DNA of 5,065 nucleotides from Bacillota bacterium (GTDB lineage Bacteria > Bacillota > DTU025): contig DUWJ01000480.1 of NCBI GenBank assembly GCA_012842765.1, positions 1 through 5,065 of the forward strand. Reading direction: 5' to 3'. The stretch's first letter is position 1. Every line of letters starts with the position of its first letter. The translations under genes were made by a program, and so were the position numbers. Shown here piece by piece: positions 1 through 5,065 of the stretch. The notes beneath the pieces are model-generated. The model was not told where the DNA came from. It did no database searches and worked only from the letters and a program-made list of their open reading frames with translations.

Positions 1-1
1 C

Positions 2-223
2 CCGATTGCTGCCCCTGCCGTGGAAAGCACAAACCCAACCCTGCTGCCGAAGGCCTCCCGCCCCGAGCCCGATCGAGCAACAGTGCATCCCTCTGTCCTC
101 ATGCAAAACCCCGGCACCCGCGCCACCCCCGCATCCCGCTCACACTACGCCGCCCGTTTCGGCAACCTGCATGGTGATGAAAGCGCCCATCTTCTGCCTA
201 TACATTCCATGCAAACAGTTTGA
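2..223 (+). CDS. Possible C-terminal tail of an unidentified protein (partial)
   Basis: This frame is open from the left edge of the window to a TGA at 221-223, giving about 73 residues of a protein whose start lies outside. The peptide is rich in Pro, Ala, Ser and Thr and looks like a disordered tail; it ends in LLPIHSMQTV. Many codons end in G or C until about base 165, which favours this frame slightly. However, the other two + frames are also open for much of this GC-rich stretch (to about 178 and 287), so the choice of frame is not secure. The - strand frames carry stops. I recognise no domain and assign no function. If real, the gene would be convergent with the peptidase gene, and the group II intron would lie between their ends. 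Confidence 0.3.
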   Translation, partial: PIAAPAVESTNPTLLPKASRPEPDRATVHPSVLMQNPGTRATPASRSHYAARFGNLHGDESAHLLPIHSMQTV

Positions 224-320
224 AGCTATATGCCATCTGGGTCACGTCTTGTCAAATGGTGTAAATTGCGAGGCATTTGCGTTGTAGCCGATTTTTCGCG
301 CATGCCAGTTACATACTTTA

Positions 321-366
321 ATCGAGTAGGGTGGCGCCAGGTAATCAGCCTGGCGTCATCCCTCTC
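321..366 (-). ncRNA. Group II intron domain VI with branch-point A and 3' splice site
   Basis: After a TGT linker (367-369), the - strand forms GAGAGGG, then CGCCAGG, a CTGATTA loop, CCTGGCG, and finally CCCTACTC. The basal helix pairs GAG-A-GGG with CCC-T-ACTC, leaving one A unpaired. That bulged A is at base 327, seven bases from the 3' end, the standard position of the branch-point adenosine that attacks the 5' splice site to form the lariat. The intron then ends in GAT at 321-323, giving the usual A-pyrimidine terminus. The 3' exon begins at 320 and reads TAAAGTATG. Confidence 0.88.
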
Positions 367-369
367 ACA

Positions 370-400
370 GAACCGTGCGTACGGGCCTCGTACACGGCTC
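370..400 (-). ncRNA. Group II intron domain V
   Basis: The - strand reads GAGCCGTG at 393-400 and CACGGTTC at 370-377. These pair as a lower helix of 8 base pairs (one G-U) that contains the catalytic AGC triad. Above it is the two-base CG bulge and a short upper helix (TACG with CGTA) closed by an AGGCC loop. Domain V is the catalytic core of the ribozyme and its presence is the strongest single proof of a group II intron here. It lies 17 bases downstream of the maturase stop codon, the usual order. At 31 bases it is a little shorter than the common 34, through a shorter upper stem and loop. Confidence 0.93.
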
Positions 401-417
401 CTGGCAAACCTCAGTCC

Positions 418-1685
418 CTACGCTTCGTGGAAAAGATGCAAGATGCCCACCTCGTATTTGGTGAGGTCAATCAGCCCGATCTCATCGAACCAAGCCTGAG
501 GGAACGTCATGTTGACCAGTGGGCTCGCCGAGTTCCTCCATGTCCTCATGGATATCCTCAGGAACTCACCTGAGTAGTCCCGTCTTCGGAGCGCTTTATG
601 CAGGCCCCTCCAGGTTTTCCACTCCCTCATCTTCTTCATCCTCAGCCGCCGCCTTATCCACCCCATCAAAGTAGCTACCACCGTCTCGCAGTTCGCAATC
701 CTGAAGTAGTTGATCCATCCACGAAGGAATCGATTCAGTCGCTCCACCATCTGCTCAACACTCATCCCGTGGTTGCGTTGAGTCAGCTTGCGGACAGTAT
801 CCTTGAACTTTGCCAGCTTCTTGGGGTGTATGCTTACACCTTGGGGTATATGACGAATCCAAGATAAGGCACACCCTCGTAGACGCTGATTATGTGCGTT
901 TTATCCTTGTTCACAACGAACTTCAGCTCGCCTTCAAGGATTTCGCACAATATCTCCAAGAACTTCTCCGCTTGTCGCTTCGTCCGCGCAAAGACGAGGA
1001 TATCATCGGCGTATCGAACTATCCTGATATTCTTTGATTTTGTCTTTTGATCAAAGTAGTTAAGATAGATATTGGCAAGAGGCGGCTATACTACTCCGCC
1101 TTACGGACTGCCTATGGTTGTTTCCTCCCAGACCCCATCTTTCATGACCCCTGCCTTAAGGAATTTCCGGATCAGCTTGAGTACGCTTCGGTCGCTGACC
1201 TTTCGCTTCACGGACTCGATGATAAGATCATAGTCGAGACGATCAAAGCGTTTTGACAGATCCATACCCACCACGTGCCCAAGGCCATAGCAGTTAATAA
1301 ACATGTCTGCCTTTGCCACTGCCTGATGGTAGGAGCGCCCGGGTCAGTATCCATAGCTCGGTGGATGGAATTCAGGGTCGAAGATAGGTTGAAGCATATT
1401 GAGCAACGCTTGCTGCACTACTATATCCCGAACGGTGGGTATGCCAAGCGGCCTCTTGCTTCCGTCTGGCTTCAGTATCTCCACCCGCCGCACAAGACTT
1501 GGTTCGTAAGATCCTGATCTGAGCTCCTGATGAATCTCTGCCAGCTTGGCTTCCAGGTTCTCGCCAAAGGCCTCCACGGTCTCACCGTCTATCCCGAGAG
1601 CCCCGTTGTTAGCCCTGACGGTTCTGTATGCAGCTCTAAGGTTGTCTATTCGGTAGACCTTGTCGATCAAGCTGTAGTATTTCAT
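418..1685 (-). pseudogene. ltrA: Group II intron reverse transcriptase/maturase, inactivated
   Basis: Read through its lesions, this encodes about 422 residues, a normal length for an intron maturase without an endonuclease domain. From ATG 1683-1685 (MKYYSLIDKVYRIDN) it shows the N-terminal RT blocks (GIDGETVEAF near residue 33; RPLGIPTVRD near 80; SYGY at 110-113), the first catalytic Asp in GMDLSKRFD, the YADD box at 225-228 (bases 1002-1013), LGFVIYPK, and the maturase X domain (LRGWINYFRIAN). It ends at TAG 418-420 with no HNH motif. Lesions: TGA at 1344-1346 (codon 114, where relatives have Arg in YRPGRS), TAA at 1101-1103 (codon 195, Gln of PQGG), TAG at 1086-1088 (codon 200, Ser of VVSP), and loss of one G near 838-842 that shifts the frame in PKGVSIHP. 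Expected residues come from my knowledge of the family. The nearest GGTGAG is 16 bases from the ATG, so the start is likely but not certain; another ATG (1699-1701) opens a different, short frame. Three different stops exclude simple recoding. Confidence 0.93.
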
Positions 1686-2418
1686 CAACTAGCCGCTTCA
1701 TCTCACCTTACTTCCTTTGCTTCTCACTTGCATGGCTACAGTTTCTTCCCAAATACTCACGTGACGTCTCTAGCTCGAAGGCAATCTACCCCGCCGAACT
1801 TTGATACTCTGCTGAGCGGGCACAGGGCCCAGCAGGCTCGTCATCCCCGGTTCCCCCGTTCCCATCGGCATTTCAGCCTCTGTTATCTCTCTCCCATGCT
1901 TGCCTGTTGCTAGGTTGCACGCTTTGGTTTGCCTTCGTCCCTTTGCAACTGCATAGGCTTTTGACCCATGCAGCCCAGCGGCTTTAGACCGCTGTCCCCT
2001 CAGTTTTATCCTCCAGCCTGTTGTCAGCTTTCATAGGCTGAGGGTTCACAACTACTACAGACTCACCTGCCACCCCACGCCACATATTCCCATCCTTGCA
2101 TCCCCGCTTGTTTGGGCTTACCAGCTCTCTGTATGATGCAAAGCTTCCCCAGTTAAGTCTGTCTGCCTGAACACGAATCCGTCCGTCCTAACCTCCCAGG
2201 TTATCCAGTCCAGCCTTCGGACTTTCCCATGTCGCGCAGGGTTACCAACCTGACAGGCCGACTTTGGTTCGCTTTCGCTACGTTCCGTGTTGCCCCTTAA
2301 AGTTTCCTTCAGATCCCGTCACTCTAGACGACGCCATTATCTACAGGTTGTCTTCCCGCTGGTTGGGTGACAGGACTTCTTTCAGTGCATCGGCTCAACA
2401 GACATGCCGGGCAAACAC
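1686..2418 (-). ncRNA. Group II intron 5' RNA region (domains I to III, start of IV)
   Basis: This stretch of more than 700 bases has no convincing gene on either strand; the open frames on the + strand are antisense to the ribozyme and show no protein features. Read on the - strand it holds the motifs expected upstream of an intron ORF, including GATCTGAAGGAAACTTTAAG (about 2292-2311), a GGTAACCCTGCGCGACATGG segment (about 2227-2246) and TTAACTGGGGAAG (about 2145-2157). Assignment of individual domains needs a covariance model. The beginning is taken as GTGTTTG at 2412-2418. Confidence 0.7.
1951..2040 (-). ncRNA. Three consecutive hairpins in the intron RNA
   Basis: In - strand order: CAGCCT/AGGCTG (arms 2035-2040 and 2014-2019, 15-base loop), CAGCGG/CCGCTG (arms 1989-1994 and 1976-1981, TCTAAAG loop), and GCATGGG/CCTATGC (arms 1965-1971 and 1951-1957, TCAAAAG loop, one G-U pair). 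They are close together between the domain I-like motifs and the maturase gene, so they are probably parts of domains I to III. Which domain each belongs to cannot be told by eye. Confidence 0.5.
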
Positions 2419-2451
2419 AAGAAACAGGGGCTGCACTCAGGCAAACCCCTG
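2419..2451 (-). terminator. Hairpin-plus-T-run terminator of the peptidase gene
   Basis: On the - strand CAGGGG (2446-2451) pairs with CCCCTG (2425-2430); inside, TGC can pair with GCA (2441-2443 with 2432-2434) around a short loop. The stem is followed at once by TTTCTT (2419-2424). It begins 31 bases after the peptidase stop codon, in the right direction to end that transcript. The + strand has no T-run after the stem, so it acts in one direction. The inferred 5' end of the intron abuts the T-run. Confidence 0.7.
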
Positions 2452-2482
2452 CTTACTATGGTCGTCATCTCTTGTCTGACAA

Positions 2483-4297
2483 CTAATCTATGTGAAGAGT
2501 CTTAGTCACTGTTCCACCTCGGGTTGAACGAACTACTATGCTAGCAGTTCCCTTACCCGACACAGTCCAGGTGACCGTCTTCGTGTGGCCATCAGCTTGC
2601 AGAGCGCCTGCAAAGAAACCAATATTCTGCCTCAATGAAGGCGAGCCACTGGCACGCGAGAGCCCTTCTCCCAGGCGTAGCTCCGCGTAGCCTTCTTTGA
2701 CTATTTTTACAAGCCATGCCTGCTCTAGTGCATCGGGCAAGAATCCCTTGTTACTTATAGTGATCGCAATGGTTGTTGTACCATCGTCGTTATATACCAT
2801 GTTCATATCAGTTATGGCAAGCAGCGGGAGAGACTTAGCCAATAGCATGTTGAACCGGGTTTCTTTTTCCACAGCAGTTTGCAGATAGCTGCCTGCGGGT
2901 GCATTCTGAGTCCAGAATTTTGGATTCCACCCTCCTATCTCAACCAATCCAAGCTGAGGATGTTCGTATGGAGTCCAGTCCTTGAACAGCATGCCACGTA
3001 TCTCTTCTACATTATCGTTCATCCATAGCCTGTCCAGCATGTCTATTACACCATCACCATTGAAATCCTCAACGTAATCCTGATTGCCCCACAACTCATC
3101 ACCGTACCAAATCGCTCCGAATTGGAAGTATCCAAAGTCGGGCGAGTGTCCAAATAGTGGGTTTCCTCGACCATAGTCTTGATATACGTCGCCTGCTCTC
3201 GCGTAACCGCTTAACTTGCGCCCCTCATCATCGAAGTACACGTAGTATCTTAAGTCAGAGGGGAACATCGATTCCTCACTTTTACTAGTCGAAGGCGGCC
3301 TAAGATGCATTGGCACCGCAGTATCCATTGTCTGGCAAATAGATATATTGGGGTGGCTAAGGAGGAATAATACTATCGACCGTATCTCTGGTTCAGATAG
3401 TGGGTATTCGCCGGCCCCACTTTGAGTCCAACCCATTCCAGTAGCTTCAGTCATTGGACGCCAATTCTCGGGGTAGTTTCTGTGAAGGTCAAGACCGCCG
3501 ATTCCGTCTTCATTGAAGCGTCCGTCCTCGTCATTATCAAGCCCTTCAGAATACACCCGATAATCGCCATAGCCAGATCCTACACTTCTCATGAGACGAC
3601 CGCTGGGATCGGCCGGATCAACAACGTAGTTCCCATTCCCGGGTCCTACATATTGCCTCATCTGCCTCAGAAAACCATCACCATCCAGATCGTCACCAGG
3701 ATCTTCGTCGAGAAGGCCATCACCATCATTATCCATTGGCCTGTTGGTAGAACGATTAGTTTGGGCAGTACATAGATACAACTCTGCACCGTCTGGATTT
3801 TCCATGGGGCGCACATAGAAAGTACAGGTATCAACCAGGTGCGTTATCTCGGAATCAACACCATAGCCCGTAAGCAGCCTATTGGCAAAATCCAAAGCTG
3901 CTACTCTAGCAGTGACTTCTCCAGAATGCCGGTTGCCGCCGACCCACATTGCTGGCTTCCAGTCGGGATTGCCAGTCTTCTTATTGGAGATAGTCATCTG
4001 CCAGATGTCTCTGCCCTCATACGAAACACCATTTACGTACAGATCCACGAGGTCGGGATAGTCTCTAGCCCACTTCTTCATTAAGCTCACAACTTCATCA
4101 TACGTAGGGTAATGTTGGGCATCGAACTCACCTGGTTCTATTGGATGAGTTTCAGGATAATTTACACGTGGTATCACTATGGGCATCAAATCAGGGCTAG
4201 CTTGCCAAACCATATATGGAGCCGTGGATGATACCATACCACTTAACATGAGGAACAGCACTGTACCAATAACCAGTGTACGCCATACACGCTTCAT
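2483..4297 (-). CDS. Secreted M14-family zinc carboxypeptidase-like protein with calcium-binding loops
   Basis: This 604-residue protein resembles M14 metallocarboxypeptidases, which remove C-terminal residues from peptides using one zinc ion. Residues 1-26 form a signal peptide (KR near the start, then a hydrophobic run), so it is probably exported. The catalytic domain spans about 60-440. Visible are the HxxE zinc motif (H124, E127 in NRHSGE), ENPDG (166-170), the substrate-binding segment NRSTNRP (181-187), DLHRNYP (270-276), and the probable catalytic Glu E401 in GDELW. The third zinc ligand, normally His in a QTYHTSG-like segment, is D325 (QTMDTAV), and the usual Asn of DLNRN is H272. 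Activity is therefore uncertain. Asp-rich loops near 189-208, 254-263 and 411-419 look like calcium sites; similar inserts are known in this subgroup. Residues 495-604 look like a beta-sandwich domain, with no membrane anchor. The ATG is backed by AAGGAGG 10 bases upstream. Transcribed alone, with its own terminator. Confidence 0.9.
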   Translation of the reverse strand: MKRVWRTLVIGTVLFLMLSGMVSSTAPYMVWQASPDLMPIVIPRVNYPETHPIEPGEFDAQHYPTYDEVVSLMKKWARDYPDLVDLYVNGVSYEGRDIWQMTISNKKTGNPDWKPAMWVGGNRHSGEVTARVAALDFANRLLTGYGVDSEITHLVDTCTFYVRPMENPDGAELYLCTAQTNRSTNRPMDNDGDGLLDEDPGDDLDGDGFLRQMRQYVGPGNGNYVVDPADPSGRLMRSVGSGYGDYRVYSEGLDNDEDGRFNEDGIGGLDLHRNYPENWRPMTEATGMGWTQSGAGEYPLSEPEIRSIVLFLLSHPNISICQTMDTAVPMHLRPPSTSKSEESMFPSDLRYYVYFDDEGRKLSGYARAGDVYQDYGRGNPLFGHSPDFGYFQFGAIWYGDELWGNQDYVEDFNGDGVIDMLDRLWMNDNVEEIRGMLFKDWTPYEHPQLGLVEIGGWNPKFWTQNAPAGSYLQTAVEKETRFNMLLAKSLPLLAITDMNMVYNDDGTTTIAITISNKGFLPDALEQAWLVKIVKEGYAELRLGEGLSRASGSPSLRQNIGFFAGALQADGHTKTVTWTVSGKGTASIVVRSTRGGTVTKTLHID

Positions 4298-4421
4298 CGG
4301 CAGTTTTCCTCCTTCTCTGTTCTTGGCTCATAGTGGCGACTTGACCACTCGGCGCATTTGCGACAAGGCCGGCTGGTTGTAGGCAAACATGAATCCTGCT
4401 AGAGCTACAGAATTTGCACAT
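4197..4421 (-). CDS. Possible small upstream ORF overlapping the peptidase start
   Basis: A 74-codon frame starts at ATG 4419-4421 directly after GGAGGTGA (4423-4430), a full 8-base match to the 3' end of 16S rRNA, with only one base between them. It begins MCKFCSSSR (a CxxC pair), shows no domain I know, and ends at TAG 4197-4199. That is about 100 bases inside the peptidase gene, in another frame. The overlapping half must be constrained by the peptidase signal peptide, so only the N-terminal 41 codons could be free. It could be a leader peptide that affects peptidase translation, or the strong site could be chance. A spurious ORF remains the more likely reading by length and composition. 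Confidence 0.25.
   Translation of the reverse strand: MCKFCSSSRIHVCLQPAGLVANAPSGQVATMSQEQRRRKTADEACMAYTGYWYSAVPHVKWYGIIHGSIYGLAS
4308..4314 (-). promoter_or_regulatory. Ribosome-binding site of the peptidase gene
   Basis: The - strand reads AAGGAGG, 10 bases before the ATG at 4295-4297. This is a strong Shine-Dalgarno match at slightly long spacing. It fixes the start, since the next residues form a normal signal peptide. Confidence 0.75.
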
Positions 4422-4525
4422 GTCACCTCCACTGCTTTCGATGGTGCTAGTTGACTCTGTCCCGGTCGACTACTGACAGTCATCAGTTGATTTCTACAAC
4501 CTGCCTTTATAACCTCCTGAAACTT

Positions 4526-4537
4526 ACATATAAATTC
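4526..4537 (-). promoter_or_regulatory. Candidate archaeal TATA box for the peptidase transcript
   Basis: The - strand reads GAATTTATATGT, containing TTTATATG, close to the archaeal TATA consensus TTTATATA. A start about 25 bases downstream would give a leader of roughly 200 bases to the peptidase ATG and about 80 bases to the small upstream ORF. A second, weaker TATA-like match (TTATAAAG, 4505-4512) lies nearer the gene. The same bases on the + strand read ACATATAAATTC and could serve the divergent gene instead, at a distance of almost 400 bases. The call depends on the organism being archaeal. Confidence 0.3.
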
Positions 4538-4667
4538 ATAGATCCACCACTAAACAGCAAGAATGGCTTAGGTACTCACACGTAATCAGACACCATGCAC
4601 GATGTTTAGGAAATGGCTTAAGAAGGTCTGTAATCAAGATCCATGTGTGTGCGGGTTTGTGCCGTCA

Positions 4668-4685
4668 AAAGCCTAAAGCGGCTTT
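4668..4685 (-). other. Hairpin in the divergent spacer
   Basis: AAAGCC (4668-4673) and GGCTTT (4680-4685) form a perfect 6-base-pair stem with a 6-base loop. On the - strand the stem runs into TTTT and then GACGG, so it resembles a weak leftward terminator. No - strand gene is evident to its right, and on the + strand there is no T-run. Its role is unknown; it could belong to the leader of the rightward gene or be the remnant of a lost gene end. Confidence 0.3.
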
Positions 4686-4903
4686 GCTCTGCAATGATAG
4701 TCAAGCAAGATACCGACATGCTGATCTTACACAACATATAGAGACTCTCTCACATAACTTGACCACAATCGTTGCAGCGCGATATGAATCGCCCCAATAA
4801 TGGAACATACTCGGAACTCCGGTGCGAGGCTGCAGATATCCTCGGCATCTATCAAGAGGAGAGAGAGGATGGACCAGAGAAGTATTAGGCCAAATCACTG
4901 GTC

Positions 4904-4908
4904 GGAGG
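4904..4908 (+). promoter_or_regulatory. Ribosome-binding site of the binding-protein gene
   Basis: GGAGG precedes the ATG at 4921 by 12 bases, which is rather long but usable. The frame stays open for at least 19 codons upstream (to 4864) but offers no nearby ATG, GTG or TTG, so the ATG at 4921 is the best start. Confidence 0.6.
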
Positions 4909-4920
4909 TATCAAGCTGAC

Positions 4921-5065
4921 ATGCATCGACGACTGATAACGGCGCTCCTCTGCCTGATCCTCATGAGCCTCTGCAGCATCGCTGCCGCGCAGCGGGAAAC
5001 GGAGATCAGAATCGGCGTCTACGAACCCATGACCGGGGCCATGGCAGCTGGCGGCCAGATGACAA
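4921..5065 (+). CDS. LivJ-type ABC transporter substrate-binding protein (5' part only)
   Basis: The first 48 codons of a gene that leaves the window at the right edge. Residues 1-23 form a clear signal peptide: HRR after Met, a hydrophobic core of Leu and Ile, and an AAA-Q cleavage site; I see no lipobox. The mature N-terminus reads EIRIGVYEPMTGAMAAGGQM. This matches the first beta strand and ligand loop of type 1 periplasmic binding proteins, which typically read IKIGV-PLTG---GG. Such proteins capture branched-chain amino acids, amides or related ligands for an ABC importer; the ligand cannot be told from this fragment. In archaea the protein would sit outside the membrane. Partner permease and ATPase genes would be expected downstream. 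It is divergent from the peptidase gene; a link through peptide or amino-acid use is only suggested by position. Confidence 0.85.
   Translation, partial: MHRRLITALLCLILMSLCSIAAAQRETEIRIGVYEPMTGAMAAGGQMT

Larger units (their letters stand above)
321..2418 (-). mobile_element. Group II intron with a decayed maturase gene
   Basis: A retroelement of about 2.1 kb reads on the - strand. The 3' end is well supported: domain V at 370-400, a 3-base linker, then domain VI with a bulged A, ending CTACTCGAT at 321. The 5' end is placed at 2418, where the - strand reads GTGTTTGCCCGGCATG; this fits the GUGYG consensus only at its first four bases, so the boundary is approximate. Between 2418 and the maturase start lie about 730 bases of non-coding RNA with many short hairpins and motifs typical of domain I. 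The maturase ORF sits where domain IV is expected. Group II introns splice through a lariat and retrotranspose with the help of their reverse transcriptase. Because the encoded protein is broken, this copy could move or splice only with help in trans, or by RNA catalysis alone. It lies between gene ends and appears not to interrupt a reading frame. Confidence 0.9.
4298..4920. other. Divergent intergenic region of 623 bases
   Basis: This long spacer separates the starts of the peptidase gene (leftward) and the binding-protein gene (rightward). It is more A/T-rich than the coding sequences, most clearly around 4500-4560. It holds the items listed separately: two ribosome-binding sites, TATA-like boxes, a small upstream ORF and a hairpin at 4668-4685. 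It also holds a dyad at 4472-4487 and a repeated AATGGCTTA (4562-4570 and 4612-4620). I find no tRNA, no long repeat and no well-supported complete gene in it. A second TATA-like sequence on the + strand (ACATATAG near 4734-4741) could serve the rightward gene. Confidence 0.6.

Noticed and set aside
6..287. 93-codon + strand ORF in another frame over the left edge
   Set aside because: Very rich in Pro and Cys and without a ribosome-binding site; all three + frames are open in this GC-rich stretch. The frame ending at 223 is slightly better supported.
1086..1346. Stop codons in the maturase read as recoded amino acids (for example pyrrolysine at TAG)
   Set aside because: All three stop codon types occur and the gene also has a frameshift, so recoding of one codon cannot rescue it.
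1530..1913. 127-codon + strand ORF
   Set aside because: It is antisense to the maturase start and to the intron RNA, has no recognisable domain, and its composition follows the hairpin-rich ribozyme sequence.
321..2418. Diversity-generating retroelement or retron
   Set aside because: The reverse transcriptase has group II signatures (SPQGG, YADD, maturase X domain) and is followed by a true domain V and VI. No template/variable repeat pair or msr/msd structure is seen.
2264..2479. 71-codon + strand ORF across the intron 5' end
   Set aside because: It is antisense to domain I and to the terminator and crosses the intron boundary. Such frames are a common false call over group II introns.
3422..3775. 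117-codon + strand ORF
   Set aside because: It lies wholly antisense within the peptidase gene, whose frame is confirmed by conserved motifs across the same stretch.
4701..4898. 65-codon - strand ORF in the divergent spacer
   Set aside because: No ribosome-binding site, no recognisable domain, and no transcription signal; chance length for a spacer.
1..5065. CRISPR array or tRNA/rRNA genes
   Set aside because: No regularly spaced repeats and no cloverleaf or conserved rRNA segments were found on either strand by reading.

Overview
The window looks like prokaryotic chromosomal DNA, quite possibly archaeal (a methanogen of the Methanosarcinales/Methanothrix type would fit). The hints are frequent ATA and AGG codons, strong GGAGG ribosome-binding sites, TATA-like boxes (TTTATATG type) in the long divergent spacer, a secreted M14 zinc peptidase with calcium loops, and a LivJ-type binding protein. 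None of these is decisive, so the taxonomic call is inference.

Layout from left to right. (1) Bases 2-223 are open on the + strand and may be the Pro/Ala/Ser-rich C-terminal tail of a gene that begins outside the window; support is weak. (2) Bases 321-2418 are a group II intron lying on the - strand. Its 3' end (domain V, domain VI with bulged branch-point A, terminal AT) is clear. Its 5' end is inferred. Its reverse transcriptase/maturase gene (418-1685) is dead: three in-frame stop codons and one single-base deletion. (3) A hairpin-plus-T-run terminator (2419-2451, - strand) lies directly against the inferred 5' end of the intron. (4) A full-length 604-residue secreted M14-family metallopeptidase-like protein is encoded at 2483-4297 (- strand). 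It keeps two zinc ligands and the catalytic Glu, but the expected third zinc ligand His is Asp. (5) A divergent spacer of 623 bases (4298-4920) holds candidate promoter signals, a small upstream ORF with a perfect Shine-Dalgarno sequence that runs into the peptidase gene, dyads and a hairpin. (6) The first 48 codons of a + strand type 1 periplasmic substrate-binding protein (LivJ-like) start at 4921 and run off the end.

How the parts relate: the peptidase gene and the binding-protein gene are divergent and both products are exported. Peptide or amino-acid scavenging would be a natural shared theme, but this is inference from adjacency. The intron sits in what was a convergent intergenic gap (possible + strand gene end, then the peptidase terminator), so it probably disrupts no coding sequence. 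I see no CRISPR array, tRNA, rRNA or novel defence system. The points most worth checking are the altered active site of the peptidase, the intron with a dead maturase but intact catalytic RNA elements, the terminator-adjacent insertion site, and the overlapping upstream ORF.
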